Part shown: positions 38,977 to 51,414 of the stretch, in pieces
How the letters are laid out: every line of letters begins with the position of its first letter
How positions within the stretch are numbered: the stretch's first letter is position 1
Assembly (NCBI GenBank): GCA_018881555.1
Contig: JACAXG010000018.1
Span: 3,427,561 to 3,491,560 of the forward strand
Length of the DNA stretch: 64,000 nt
Reading direction: 5' to 3'
DNA from: Amblyornis subalaris
Taxonomy: Eukaryota; Chordata; Aves; Passeriformes; Ptilonorhynchidae
Notes under the pieces: generated by a model
Database searches by the model: none
Told to the model about the DNA's origin: nothing
What the model saw: only the letters and a program-made list of their open reading frames with translations
Program-made: the position numbers and the translations under genes

Positions 38977-39420
38977 TGTCCTGGTTTCAGCCAGGAACAG
39001 AGTTAATTTCTCGCAGTAGCCATGAGGGGGAGGAGCCTGGAGTCTTGTGGGTGTGGTGAGTAGGTTATTCCATACCACTTCTTGTCATTGCCAGGGGTGG
39101 CAGAAGGGGACTCTCGCTTTAGAGAAAAAGTGTGGTTGGGAAGAGCTGGTTGGTATTTTTTTGTAGGCTTTCTGTGTAAATCTTTGTCTTACACCTTTTT
39201 TTATTAATATTGTTGCTGTTGCTGTTTGTTTTCTTATCTTATTTTTTTCCAGCCTGTTCTTATCTCAACCCATGATTTTCACCTTTTGTGCATCCTATTC
39301 TCAACTCCATCTCCAGAGCCAAAAGGGCAAGGGGAAAGAGGGAGTGAGAGAGTGGCATCTGGTTTGGGAGAGTCTTGGTGTGGGCACTGAACTGGTGAGT
39401 ACTATTCCTAAACCAGTACA
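38977..39420 (+). mobile_element. Solo LTR, avian ERVL type (LTR B)
   Basis: 444 bp from TGTCCTGGTTTCAGCC to CCTAAACCAGTACA, with canonical TG...CA ends. It carries TTATCTCAACCCATGATTTT (39260-39279), CTTTCTGTGTAAATC and ATTCTCAACTCCATC, all shared with LTR A at 14680-15120, so both belong to the same or sister families. The 5-bp flanks CCATC (38972-38976) and TCATC (39421-39425) match at 4 of 5 positions, a good target-site duplication for an ERVL-type insertion. No internal retroviral region is attached. Antisense and sense frames inside (for example 39260-39550) are by-products. Confidence 0.88.
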
Positions 39421-41218
39421 TCATCCCAAACCAATTTATATAGCAGAAGTTGACTGAAGGCATCTCATGTCTCATGTGAGCGCAGAAACCACCACCACTA
39501 TTACAGCTTCCGCTGTGGGAGGCCNTACAAATAGATCCCTCAATGACCATTCTCAGTAACCAGAGGTATATCCCAGACTGGAACAGTCAAGATTTTCATA
39601 TTTGCATACTCACCCCATGAGGAAAACATGAGTCCTCCCAGGTCTAAAAGCCTACCAGAGATTCTGAGGATTTAAATTTTATTCTTGGGCTGCTAGTGAC
39701 AATTGAATGATTCCTGTAGTTTTTTTATTTATAACATTAATAACATGTTGTGTTAAATTTTCCAATTCTGTGCACATACACTGAGTTCTGATACAGCAGA
39801 CATCTCGAGGAGTTTGAGGACTACCGACCCTGTCAATTAGTCCCATAAAAGGAACGACACTTAGAACATCATTCTCTTTTAATACGCTGCCCAAGATAGT
39901 CATAATTTTCTGCATTGAAATGGGATGGTGTAGCATAGCCTGCAAACCGCACCTTTGAAAAAGCTGTTTCTGCCATATAGGATAGCTGTTGTATAGAAGA
40001 GCTTTATCATCTGTGCAGGGAAGCAAAGCTTTTTCAAATTTGTCTTTCCTTTTAAAACCCAGTTATACCTGTACATATTTTTTTTTCTATTACCTTGTTT
40101 CAGTCATATTTAAGTTGTCAATCATTTGTTGCCTCACCCAGGGACTGTGAGTCAGATTATAAAGAATATTCACCAGAAAGTCACTCTCAACATAAGGCTG
40201 TGACAAAAAGGGGTGCTATGCATGGGGAGCACTTGTGAAAGAACGTTTTGCCTTATTTGCTGTGTACAAGACAACAAAACGTGGCTTAATTAACAGGAAA
40301 AAGGATTTAGGCTACATGTTAAGGAGAAAAGTTAATTGTTTGGGTGGAAAAACACTAGAAGACCAAGGAACCATTAGGCCAGGACAGCAGTTGCATAAGA
40401 CAACATCTGCACTGCTTTTAGTGCTAAAATTTTATGGACTGAGAAATTTCAAACCCATCCTGATGACCTTTCAACTTTACTTAAGCACTGTAACAGCACT
40501 GGCTGTACAGTCATTTGTTTGAAATCAGTGGGCAANGTAGGTGACGTCATGGATTGCTATGCAATGCTATGCACAGCTGCTCTGTGGCAGCTTATTGGGA
40601 ATTTAAGCTCTAGACATGGATGTGGTATTTATTTTATCCATTTTAGGGTTTCAGAAAGCATTCAGAGATATCATTATATATTTATGTATTGCTAAAATAT
40701 TGTTTTGCTTTTTAAAAGATATTCAATCTTCATAATCATACTTAGAAACTGAGAGAACAGAGAACATTGCCTGTGTTTATTTTCAAGTCCACTTTGAACT
40801 AATCTCAGAAATCTTTAGGCTCTCTACAGTGGCACAAAACAGCTGTAAACTAGATTAACCAGTCTTTTGAGAATGTTCTTACACAAGAGAATTGTCAAAT
40901 AGGCAACAGAGAGCTGACACAGCAACCCTTACAAAAAATANCTTCCTAAGCTTTCAATGCTTAAGATGTTCCCAGGTCATCTTCCTGGGGCAGATTTTCA
41001 GCTTCTAGGTGTGCTGACATGTAAAATAAACTAAAGCAACATTTGATTTGCTCCAAATGACCAGGGATTAAAAAAAAATCCCTATGAGTAGTGAAGCAAA
41101 ACTATGATTTTGAGGCACTCCAAGCCCATGCAGGAATAAATCAGAAAATACAAGAAACAGAAAAATACAGTGTCTTAAAATAATGTTATTTCTGAATTTA
41201 TTTTCACATATGAAGAAT
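39421..41218. other. Unique DNA with one protein-like minus frame
   Basis: 39679-40026 is open on the minus strand for 115 codons. It includes a segment with heptad-like spacing of hydrophobic residues and several cysteines (DVCCIRTQCMC). I cannot assign it to a family. The remainder is AT-rich. Confidence 0.4.
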
Positions 41219-42785
41219 TGAATCATAGATCATAGAATGGTTTGAGTTGGAAAGGACATTTAAGGTCATCTAGTTACAGCCCCCTTGCCATGGGCAGGGA
41301 CACCTTCTACTAGACCAAATTTCTCAAAGCCCCATCCATCCCGGCCTTGAATACTTCCAGGGAAGGGGCACCAACAACTTCCCTCGGCAACCTGTTCCAG
41401 TGCCTCACCACCCTCACAGTAAAGACTCTCTTCCCAACATCTAATCTAAGTCTACCCTGTTTCATTCTAAAGCGTTGCCACCTTACAAAAAGTCCCTCTC
41501 CAGTGCCCTTTAGGTACTGAAAAGTTGCTCTAAGGTCTCNCCAGAGCCTTCTCTTCTCCAGGCTGAACAGCCTCAACTGTCTCAGCCTGTCTTCATCAGA
41601 GACATGCTCCAGCCCTCTGATCATCTTTGTAGCCTTCTCTGGACTCATTCCAACAAGTCAGTCTTTTTCCTGTGCTGGAGGCCCCAGAGCTGGATGCAAC
41701 AACACTCCAGGTGGGGTCTCAAGAGAGCAGAGGGGCAAAGTCACCTCCCTCACCCTGCTGGCCACACTGCTTTTGATGCAACCCAGGACACGTTTGGCTT
41801 CTGGGCTATGAGCACACATTGCCAAGTCATATTGAGCCTTCTGTCCACAAACACGCTCAAGTCTTTCTCCCCAGGGCTGGTCTCAATCCATTTCCACCCA
41901 GCCTGTATTTGTGCTTGGGGTTGCCCTGACCCATGTGCAGGACTTCACACTTGGCCTCATTGAACTTCATGAGTTTCACACGGGCTCAGCTCTCAAGCCT
42001 GTCAAGATCCCTCTGGATGGTATCCCTGCAGTCCAGCGTGTCGACTGCACCACACAGCGTGGTGTCATTGGCAAACCTGCGAAGGGNGCGCTGATCTCAC
42101 TGCCCACATTGCTAACAAAGATGTTAAAAGTGCTGATCCCAATTCTGACCCCTGAGGAATGCCACTCACCACTGCTCTCCACTTGGACATTGAGCCATTG
42201 ATCACACCTCTTCGATTGTGTCCGTTCAGCCAATTCCTTATCCACNGAGTGGTCCAGCCATCAAATACGTGTCTGTCCAGTTTAGAGACAAGGATGTTGT
42301 GTGGGACAGCATCAAATGCTATTTACAAGTCCAGGTAAATAATGTCTGTTGATTTTCCCTCATCCACCACTGCTATAACCACCGTAGAAGGCCTCCAAAT
42401 TTGTCAGTCACAATTTGGTTTTAGTGAAGCCATCTTGGTTGTTGCCAATCATCACTTTATTTTCCATGTGCCTTAGCAGAGTTTTCTGGGAAATCTGTTC
42501 CATGGTCTTGATAGACACTGAAGTGAGACTGACCTGAGTGTAGTTTCTTGGTCTTCCTTATTTTCCTTTCTAAAAACGAGGGTTATTTTCCCCCTTTTCC
42601 AGTCAGTGGGACCTTAGCGGGAATGTCAAATATGATGGATAGTGGCTTAGCCACTTCCATGGCCACTTCCCTCAGGGCCTGTGGATGTATCTTGTCAGGT
42701 CCCATGGACTTGTGCACTTTCAGATTCCTTAAATTGTCTCAGACCTGGTCTTCTTTGTGGAGAAGGGACACTGTGGTAGACACTG
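41219..42785 (-). mobile_element. CR1 LINE, 5'-truncated, with decayed RT
   Basis: The 3' octamers (TGAATCATAGATCATAGAATGG) start at 41219, so the element runs on the minus strand. Reading from 42785 down, translation in shifting frames gives CR1 ORF2 reverse transcriptase segments in order: the fingers motif GPDKIHPQALRE (around 42670-42717), a SLTSV-type palm segment, the catalytic box at 42064-42075 and the C-terminal ATKMIRGLEH / LFSLEKRR / HWNRLPREVV segment (41310-41650). The catalytic box reads FAND instead of FADD, so a catalytic aspartate is lost. Frames are broken by shifts. At about 1.57 kb it is the largest repeat in the window, but it lacks ORF1 and the endonuclease. Plus-strand frames over it (41604-42201, 42548-42802) are antisense shadows. 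Confidence 0.95.
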
Positions 42786-43932
42786 TGATTTTGAATGTGT
42801 AGTTTCAGCTATATGACAGAAATACAGCTACTTGTGTCCACCTTAAAAANTTCTGCTGTTCTCTTCATTGCCGCAACAATGACCCTTAACATAAGTCNCA
42901 TGTCTAATTTGTCAGTGAAAGTGGTTCTTTCCTTACATTGTTCTAAGAGAAAAGCTAATCAACTTANGGGAACATTAACAAACATAAGAACAAAATATAA
43001 TTATATAATTTTTTCTCATGTGGACAGTAGTAGAGGAAAAGAGAACAATCTGTCCAGGAGAGATCTTGTTGATAAATGGAACTACTACCACTCAGTGATT
43101 CCTGTTTTAAGCACATAATNATTTACTGCGTTTTATTTTAGGTAGCTGCAGTTTCTCGTAAATCTGTCCAAATCTGCCCAACCAACATCCTGTTTTCTTC
43201 AGGCCACACAATGTCGACAAATTTGGAACAAGAAAAAAAAACAGAATAAGAAACAGCATATAAGTCATAAGAATTTAACAGTATGTTTGAGCAGGTAAAG
43301 GTCGGAATGTTCCAACAGAGGTCCAACTACCTCTGCAGAATGCAGTGGAAGTGATTAATGAAAACAATCTCAGCATGAAGAACAAGACTCCACCTCCTTC
43401 TTTAAAGCTTCTGNTTAATTATTCTCTATTCCACTTCCNTTATACTGCTTTGTTTTTCTAGGGCTTGGGTGGTAAATTCTTATTACTACTGATTGTTGAA
43501 ACTATTTATGATATGCTTACCTCAAGCATAAGTACCAAAACATTTGGATGAACTACAAGCTTGCTCCTCCTTATAACACTTAATTATAATATCTTGCTGG
43601 TTGTTCATAAAATCACTTAATTAGGAGACAGATTAANTCCATTTTTAGTAAATATTACTGGTCAAACGAGTACGTGATGCAGTCTTTTTAGCTGCTCTCC
43701 ATCCCATTGCTGGAACTGCCTTTTCAGAAGGGAGGAGGAAAGCAGTGCCTAGAAAGTGATTTTTCACCACAGTATAGAGGCTTTGAACTTAAGCTTCAAA
43801 GTCTGTGCTTCCTCTATGAAGTAATAATAGCCTTCATTTTTTATAGTGCTTCTTACCAGCTGCTCTGAAGCATGGTACAACAGAAGACAGTATCATCAAG
43901 TCCCAGCAGAAAGATAAAGCATTTGAGGCATT

Positions 43933-43948
43933 AAAAAAAAAAAAAAAA
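43933..43948. repeat. Poly-A tract
   Basis: Sixteen consecutive A bases, with no recognisable retrogene or SINE upstream. Confidence 0.9.
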
Positions 43949-46198
43949 GAAACAACACACAAAATTTCACCTACTAAGGCAGCCCCGGAAGCTTTCTTAG
44001 GTAGTGATCCTTAACTCCCCTTCTCCAGCACGCTAATTACTTGCTGAACTTGCTGGTCATTGTTGAGATGGAATCCCTATTCTGTTGAAAAACGTGAATG
44101 AGGGCAAATATGTGGGTATTAAAAAGTCATCCTCTGGGCTTGGGTTAATGCTGCAGAAATTACTGTGTACCAGGGTGGATAACTTGATGTGAAATCCTAG
44201 TAGAGACAACACACAAGTAATTTGCANTTTATTGTAGCTGTACACCTTTAAATCCAATTACTGAAGAAGGTCTTGAGTAGCTGCAGCTTGGTAAATTACC
44301 TATATACTACCTATATACTGCTTATTAAGGGCATTCTCCATTAAGAACCTGTATTTATGGTAACTAGAACTGAGTTATTAATTGGTATGTTAAATTTTTT
44401 TGTTTGTTTTCCAGTAAATCAAAACTCTAAATCCTAAAAAGAGCCTAGAATNCAGCCAGCTGATGAAAATCTAAACCCACATCTTGGATATTTCTCAAAT
44501 GGCCAACAATTTCAGATAGATAAAATTACTGTTTGCTTTGTTTGGCAGTAACTGTTGGCTCATATCAATTGTGGCCCAGCTTTCTAGAACCACTGAAAAT
44601 GTATTTTAAAAGCAGGAATGCAGAGAAGTGATTTTCACCCACTACTTTGAACTTAAGCCCTGTGATATGTTATCCCACTTCAATGATAATTTTACCATCA
44701 TTCAGTTTTCAGACTCAGAAACTCTGACTGCAGGATAACATGTGAAAACCTGAAAATAAAGAGATAAATCAATTTCAAATGGGAGTCCTAAAGAGTGTAA
44801 TGTGTTAGGGCACAGGGCATGACCTGCAAAAGGCACATGGATGAAAGAATGCAAGCTCTGCANTGATTTCTAAAGTCAGTAAAAAAAAAGAGGGAAACTA
44901 AAGGTCTCTTTTTTTTGTATTTTTTTTTCCATTCAATTTATTTACTGTTTTCCTGCAATATGTTATGAAAGCAACAAGACTGGAAAAATGCAATTGCCAC
45001 AGGTTATGTACCTTTCATTCCATGCTTCTTACAACTAATAACCATAGTGCTATATTTATGAAATGTGTACCTCCAGTTCCAATCAGACAGTTCTATTCTT
45101 AAATTAAATTAGTAATGGAAAACCACAAACTGATATGCATGGGAATAAAAAAAAATGAAATATTCTTTCATCCTTGCTGAGCTTAAACCAAACACACTAA
45201 ACTTGGAAAGGACCTAAGGGTCACAGCAGACAGCAGAGACTTAACAGAGGACAAGGCACTGAAAAAAGGACAGACTGCAGCACTGTGGATTTCTCTGTTT
45301 ATTAGTGGCACAATACCATGTACTCTCTAAAGCATTAAATCACTGGTTTTTCTAGTACTTGTATCTGTACTCATTCTCTGACAAAAGTGGAAGCTAAAAA
45401 CCAATATTCCATGCACTTGCAGAAAAAAGGATTTACAGCCAATATATATTTCTATATTTGAAAAATAGTTTAATACAGCACCCTGATTTAATCAGAATAA
45501 TGAATGCTGAACAACTTTGTTGTTCATGATCATATTTTAGACAAGGTCAAATGAATTTCCAAAACAGCTTAAACTAAACAGGAACAAATCACTTTTCTTC
45601 CCACATAAGACTGGTCATGCAATGAGGGTGGGAAGAGCTTATTCAGTAATAACTAATCCAAGAACAACTCAATATATATATAGAATAAACCTTGATCTGG
45701 TAGCTTTTTTTCCTACAACCTGTTCCTGAAAGAGACATTAATCTTGGCAACTTTCGATCTCTGAGGAGAACTATTGCCATTCTCGTAAGTACTTTTAAAT
45801 TATTTTCTTCCTGGTTAACCATAAACTAAACTATAAATACACAGTTAAGTATTAACAACACCATCCATTAGACATGACATACAAGCTTTCGATGCTGTTA
45901 TGAGAAGTACTCACCATTAGTGTCTATTTGGAACAAAAAAAATTCTGCATGTTTTAAGCAGAAATATTTGTGATGCAAAAGCTAATGATTCTTATTAAAA
46001 CTATAGGTGACACCACTGCTAGAACTGAGAAGACTTTGAATGGTTTTAGACAAAATAAGATTTAAAAGGTTAGTATTCTTTCTTGGGGCTAAAAAAGGAC
46101 ACTTTCTCTGAAACACAGCCAATATCCAAGTGAGCTGTGTCTTGTCATCTGAAGATAACTGGTGTCAGAATTTCAATGTTTGTTGCTTGATCCAATGG

Positions 46199-46230
46199 AA
46201 AAAAAAAAAAAAAAAAAGAAGAAGAAGAAA
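46199..46230. repeat. Poly-A plus (GAA)n tract
   Basis: About nineteen A bases run directly into four GAA units. A simple repeat. Confidence 0.9.
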
Positions 46231-49200
46231 TATTTCAATATGAAAAGTTCTGCTGCTATTGTTTTTCTAATGTTAAAAAATAAAAACCAAAAATTTTAAT
46301 TATGTTNTACTACTTTGGGAAATTATTAGATAAGCAACCAGATTCCATTAGAGAAAAATTGCTTGGGGATTAAGTTAGGTGCTAAATGTATTGATGTTAC
46401 ATCCTATCTCTGGTAGACCTGCATGGCCTTCCACATAATCTCTCTGGCTGCAATGAACATTGACTTCAGGGAACAGGATGAAGCTTCGCAAGTGAGATAT
46501 CCATACCTAACCACTTGGAAAACATGTGCCAGTCACTGCTGGTGAACATAAGATTAGGCTACCTTTTTAAAAGTTCAATAATCCATGCAGAATTCCTAGG
46601 ATGCTGAAATCTACAGATAGATGTTGTCCATTGCCAGTTTTCTTCCTTCCCTAGTATGTTCCTGGAGTGCCATGCCAATAGAGCCCTGGCTGCAGAAACC
46701 ATTGTGTTGGAAAAGAAAATTTCAGGATGNTGGTTTCACGAGGACTGTGGATGATAAAAACGCCGCTGCCTTTTCTTGAATGAATCCCTCGGTAACAAGC
46801 AGCTCTGCCTACAGAACAAGNATCTGCAGTTTTCCCTCTGTCTACCTTGTTAACTTGATCAGATACAAGCTTGCACTTTCATATTGTTGCAGTCATGAAG
46901 GCAGGGCTTGTTCAGAGGTCATTCTGTGAGATGAATTTGCACGGTGCATTTCCTCAAGGAGAAAATTAAAAGCACTCTTAGCACGTTGTCAGTATTGCTT
47001 GCAAAACACAGAATTGATGTTAAATAGTCATTTTTACTGAGCCAGGGTTTATATTTGGCTGAGAAATCTTTCAAGAATGACTGGTGTCTGGAACCTAATT
47101 TTTCAATATGTTTGAAACATTATTTATAGCAATAATAACCATAAATTGAGAAGGAATGGAGGAGGTTATGCTTCACACTAGTTCCAGTCTTTCCCAGATA
47201 GCATAATCTGTAGGAAAAAGACATCAGAAGTCCTGTAAAATATGTAATGGAGTCACACACTGGTCTGCCCAGTGTACCTAGTCAAGGATGCTATTATTCC
47301 CAAAGAATGTGAAGGGACTATCCAGGAATGCCTCCAAATGCAGGAGGTACAATACTGGCCACATTAAAGGTAATGGTGTTTTTTTCTCTGCCTTCAGCAG
47401 GGTACAGGTTTTGCTCCAAGAATAATTCTCTTTTTAGTTTTTAAGGAGAACTGCAGTACCTGTGTCTGAATAATTTTTCTCTCTCCTCACTGCTTCCTGT
47501 ATGGACTTGCTACAATTCATCTTTCTGTTAGGCATGTACTGTATGAAACACAGGAGTTTATTAAAAAATTCAATTCAACATTTGAAAAATAAAGAAATGT
47601 TCTTAATTTNTTTTCATGATGAATCACTGAGCTTGCCAGGTTTTCACTAGCTACTAGTCTACTGGATTTCCAGATAGCATTGTTTCCTCTTAATATTTAT
47701 GAGCAAAGTACCTGCACCAGGTTAAAACTGTAATAGGAAATNGTATTAAGCAAAAATACTTCTCACAATTTTTATCCTAAACATGATGTCTACCTGCCAT
47801 AATATTACCTGCACCATTCTTCTATGGACTTGCTGTTTTAATCCTCCATAAATCACATTTATTATCTACGGCTTATCAATAATACAGAAAACTAAAATGG
47901 AGAACCAGTGCAAGTAAACTGTTTACCAGTAATGGATTTTTCTCCTAATGAGAATCGTGCTTTACTATAAGCAAAATTAAACAATGGCCTGCGGAAGGAT
48001 TCCCTTCCCATTCAACACCGGTCATTAAACTGAAGTTCTTCTTGCAGGACTGCAGTTTTATTGATACAGTCCTCAGAGCTCTTTAAAACTTGGCATTTAT
48101 ATCAAGTTTAGCTTGTTCAAAAATTTTGTTTAAAGTACAAATCAGAAATATTTTGCCTTATAATTTCCACATTTCATTTTGCAACGTAACACCTTCACTC
48201 AAATATTATGTAAAAATTTGTCATACTGGCATCATTTTCACATGAATAATTGTAAAACTGTGAGTAAGCATTGAGCTATCCATTTTCTACTTATGCAAAA
48301 CAGACACTGGGATATTTCTGATCCTGGATTGCATGAATATGCCTGAAAAATTCCAGCGTGGTTTCTATCAACATCTTTTTTATTGACACAAGTAATATAT
48401 AATACAATTTTTTTTGGAAGTGAGTATAAAAAGAGTAGTAGTTACTAGCTTTTGTTAGTTATTTGAACAATAAAATACTTTCCTGTGTATACTACAATTT
48501 AATGAGCATGCTGTTACTGTGTATGTAGCATGAAGTTCAGAAGAGAAAAGATTATATCAATGGCAAAAGTTAAACCTTCCCTTTCCCGAGACTAGTTTTG
48601 AAAACTACATCAGTTCATAGTTTTGATTTCATAGAGTGATTACTCTCCATCTTCTGTTTATACAGGTCAAACAAGACATTGGACTGTTTTATGCAATGTA
48701 TTTTATAACAAATGAAACCGTGACACATCTATTCCAAGAATCTCACAATCTTAAGCCTTGACAGCAGGCAATGCAATGTTGGTTTTAGTGGTCAAAAAGC
48801 TGTACATAACCAGTAGCCCACCATATTATTTGAAAGCTATTTCAGCAACAACTGCAAAAAATGCCAATGCGCCGTCTTTTAGCCTTCCCCAAGGGCATCT
48901 CACATTTGTAAATCAATTAGAATAAATTAAAGTTTTGAAAGAGGAAGTTTAATAAAACTAATCAAAGTTATGTTTTCAGAGGTCAAGAGACTTCTAGAAG
49001 ACTTTCATGCAGGACACAGCAAATACACTGTCATTAGCACCACAACACACATATATATGCTTAATTCAACACCAAGGAAGAGCAAGTCAAAAGGAAAATA
49101 CCATAAGAAACCAATGTATGCAGAAAGGATGCAACCATCATGTAGTTTGGACTCTCTCAGTTTTCATCTAGAAGGCTTTCAAATTTGGCATTTTTGATCT

Positions 49201-50857
49201 ATTGTTCTTTGATCACGTATAGTTCTCAGACATAAATAGAAACAACTGCCAGCTTGAAGTCAATCTGTCACCACAGCAGAACCTCATGCAAGATTCCCAT
49301 GAACTGAATCCAACATATATTTAATAGTAAAATTACAAGTAATTCAAAACTCATTTCTACACAAGGATGGCAAATTATAGGGATATTTATTTATAAATAT
49401 TTAAGTTATTTCCCTTTAGGACAGCTTNGAATAACCATTGAAGCACCGCAGTCAGCAGAGAAAATTAAAATTCTGTCTCCACTGAGAATGTCTCCACTGT
49501 CTCCACAGAAAACTGTCTTCCAGTTTTCAGGTATTGAATATTTTAGGAATACCCCAATATTTTAAGTTGTCAGCAAATTCCCTTCGGGTGCATATAAATC
49601 TTCATCTCTAAGCTAAAGAAAGGAAGCAGCAGGAATTGCTGGCAAATGATCTGAATAAAGTTTTTGTCTTCTAACCAGATGAAGATGATATACTATGAAT
49701 CAAGGTATCTTTGAGCAAGTAATCCAGTGAAAGATTCCCAGGGCTAAAACTGTTCTTTGGAAAAAACAAGAAAAATACCACTTGTGCTTCCAGGATATAA
49801 CTAATAAGGACAAAAGAACAAAAAACACCCTTAATCACACCTACTATATTAAAACNCTTTTGGGGAGCTGCTTTGACTTCACACAGTGACAAAAAGTATA
49901 ATCAATGGGTAATTCTTGAGTGTAAGCATTTAAAGGACCATGTACTTCACAGTGCACCATATTTGAGCTTTTCTTCCCATTGTCCTCTCACAGGGAGTGT
50001 TAGTTGAAAGACTCACAACAATATATTGTAATTGTACTATTACAAATTGCCATATCTTCAACTTTGACACTCTATCAGTTCCCTGCAATGGGTAAAAATG
50101 AAGCTTAATATCCCAGTACTGAAACTAAGAATCCCCTGCCTTGTCATTATTGTGGGCACAATAGCAAGCCTTCTTGGAATTGGCCATCCAAGCCATGGGG
50201 AGGCTTGGAGTTAATTACATCACCGTAGACAATAATTTTCTCCTTGTGGTGGCAGTTATCTCTTTCCGCAGTTGGTTCTCTTTTTTGTTGCTTTGTGATG
50301 TCCCATTAATCACAGCTACATTTAATCTGTGTCATGTGATTCATCATCCTTTATCCCCGCAGCTGTTTCCATCCTGGACTCTGATAAACTGCTAATTTAA
50401 GTGGGTGATGTCCAACCTTGAATAACACAATGGCTTGTAGCACACCACTGAGGATCAGCTACTACATTCACACAGCCCAAGATTTTTAGTCAGGCTAATT
50501 ATTCTACAGCCCCTGCTTGTTTGTTGGGGTGGAGATCGTCTCAAATGAGCAGATAGGATTTTTAATGTGGGCTTGACATGACAAGGCATAAAAATATGAG
50601 GAGTTTTTCTAATGTGAGAGTATGCTGCTTCTTCACTCTTTTCCTTTCCCGTCTTTAAGTCTTTCAAGTTTCTTCCTAACATGACATGAAGNTGACTGTA
50701 TTTAGTGGACTTTGGAGAGTTGAGAGGAAGGCAGAAAGGTTTTGCTATTTCCAAACATTTTCCCACTGTCTTCAGTCACCTTCTTCTACGATAAATGTAA
50801 TACAGCAGGGGAGAGAAACATTTGCATAAAAATAAAATGAGACTTTGATGCCAAAGA

Positions 50858-50938
50858 GATTTTTGCTTTTACACTTTTATATTAGTAGGATTTTTGCTTT
50901 CATGCTTTTTATATATTAGTAGTCCTGTAGTCCTGTAG
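50858..50938. repeat. Tandem duplication (about 32 bp x 2) next to an LTR
   Basis: 50858-50888 and 50889-50922 are head-to-tail copies of a GATTTTTGCTTT...ATATTAGTAG unit, differing by a few substitutions and a 3-bp indel. They are followed by AGTCCTGT repeated twice (50921-50938). The array ends where LTR D begins. Confidence 0.8.
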
Positions 50939-50939
50939 A

Positions 50940-51414
50940 TGTGTAGCCCTGTAACCTTTACCCTATAACCTTGTAAATTCCTAAGCCCTATCCCATAGTC
51001 AAAATAAGATTCCTATGTCACCTTATCACCACTAGTGTTCTGAGGAACAGGGATGATTCTCTGTCCCATGTCTCCTAAAAGCCAAAACAACAGTAGAGCT
51101 AGCAGTGTTAGGGGGGCTTCAGTAGGAGGCTGAACCAAGGGGGGAATTACCGCATTAACCATATTTCTAATTGGGAGATTTTTGTCAACTCTGTTAATTT
51201 GCTATAAACCTGAAAAAGTGCTGGAGTCCATTGGGGGTACAGTGCAGTACACGAGAGTACACGATGGGGATACGGTGGGGCAGCTGCTGCTGCGGCTGCT
51301 GGGATCGATCGATCGTTGTGCTTTGTACCCTTGGAGGACCCCCAAATAAAGGTACCGCTTTCCCTACCCTCTTAACATCGTCCAGCTTCTAATTTTAGGT
51401 AGAAAAAGGCAACA
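50940..51414 (+). mobile_element. Solo LTR of a second type (LTR D)
   Basis: This block has an LTR layout: a TG start near 50940 (TGTGTAGCCCTGTAACC), a TATA box TATAAA at 51203-51208, an AATAAA poly(A) signal at 51345-51350 about 140 bp further on, and a CA end near 51414 (GGCAACA). It is richer in G+C than its flanks near the poly(A) signal and contains a GATCGATCGATC palindrome (about 51303-51314). It shares no landmark with LTRs A-C, so it comes from another retrovirus class, perhaps ERVK or ERV1. A GTAGA word occurs at 50935-50939 and 51399-51403, but using it as target duplication would give a non-canonical end, so both boundaries remain uncertain. No internal genes are attached. Confidence 0.6.

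Larger units (their letters stand above)
42786..50857. other. Unique AT-rich stretch, no gene seen
   Basis: About 8 kb without recognised elements. It has the highest density of single ambiguous bases in the window, especially at 42850-43640. It contains poly-A runs at 43933-43948 and 46199-46217 (the latter followed by (GAA)n). A duplicated word ACCTATATACT lies near 44308-44329, and TCTCCACTG repeats lie near 49482-49505. The sequence before each poly-A run does not resemble a processed gene or SINE. Confidence 0.55.

Noticed and set aside
41604..42201. Plus-strand frames of 119 and 96 codons
   Set aside because: They are the antisense of the CR1 reverse transcriptase on the minus strand.
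43861..43960. Poly-A run as the tail of a processed pseudogene
   Set aside because: Upstream sequence shows no gene or SINE similarity and no target duplication was seen.
44395..44425. Acceptor-like TTTGTTTTCCAG
   Set aside because: It is followed at once by stop codons; no exon supported.
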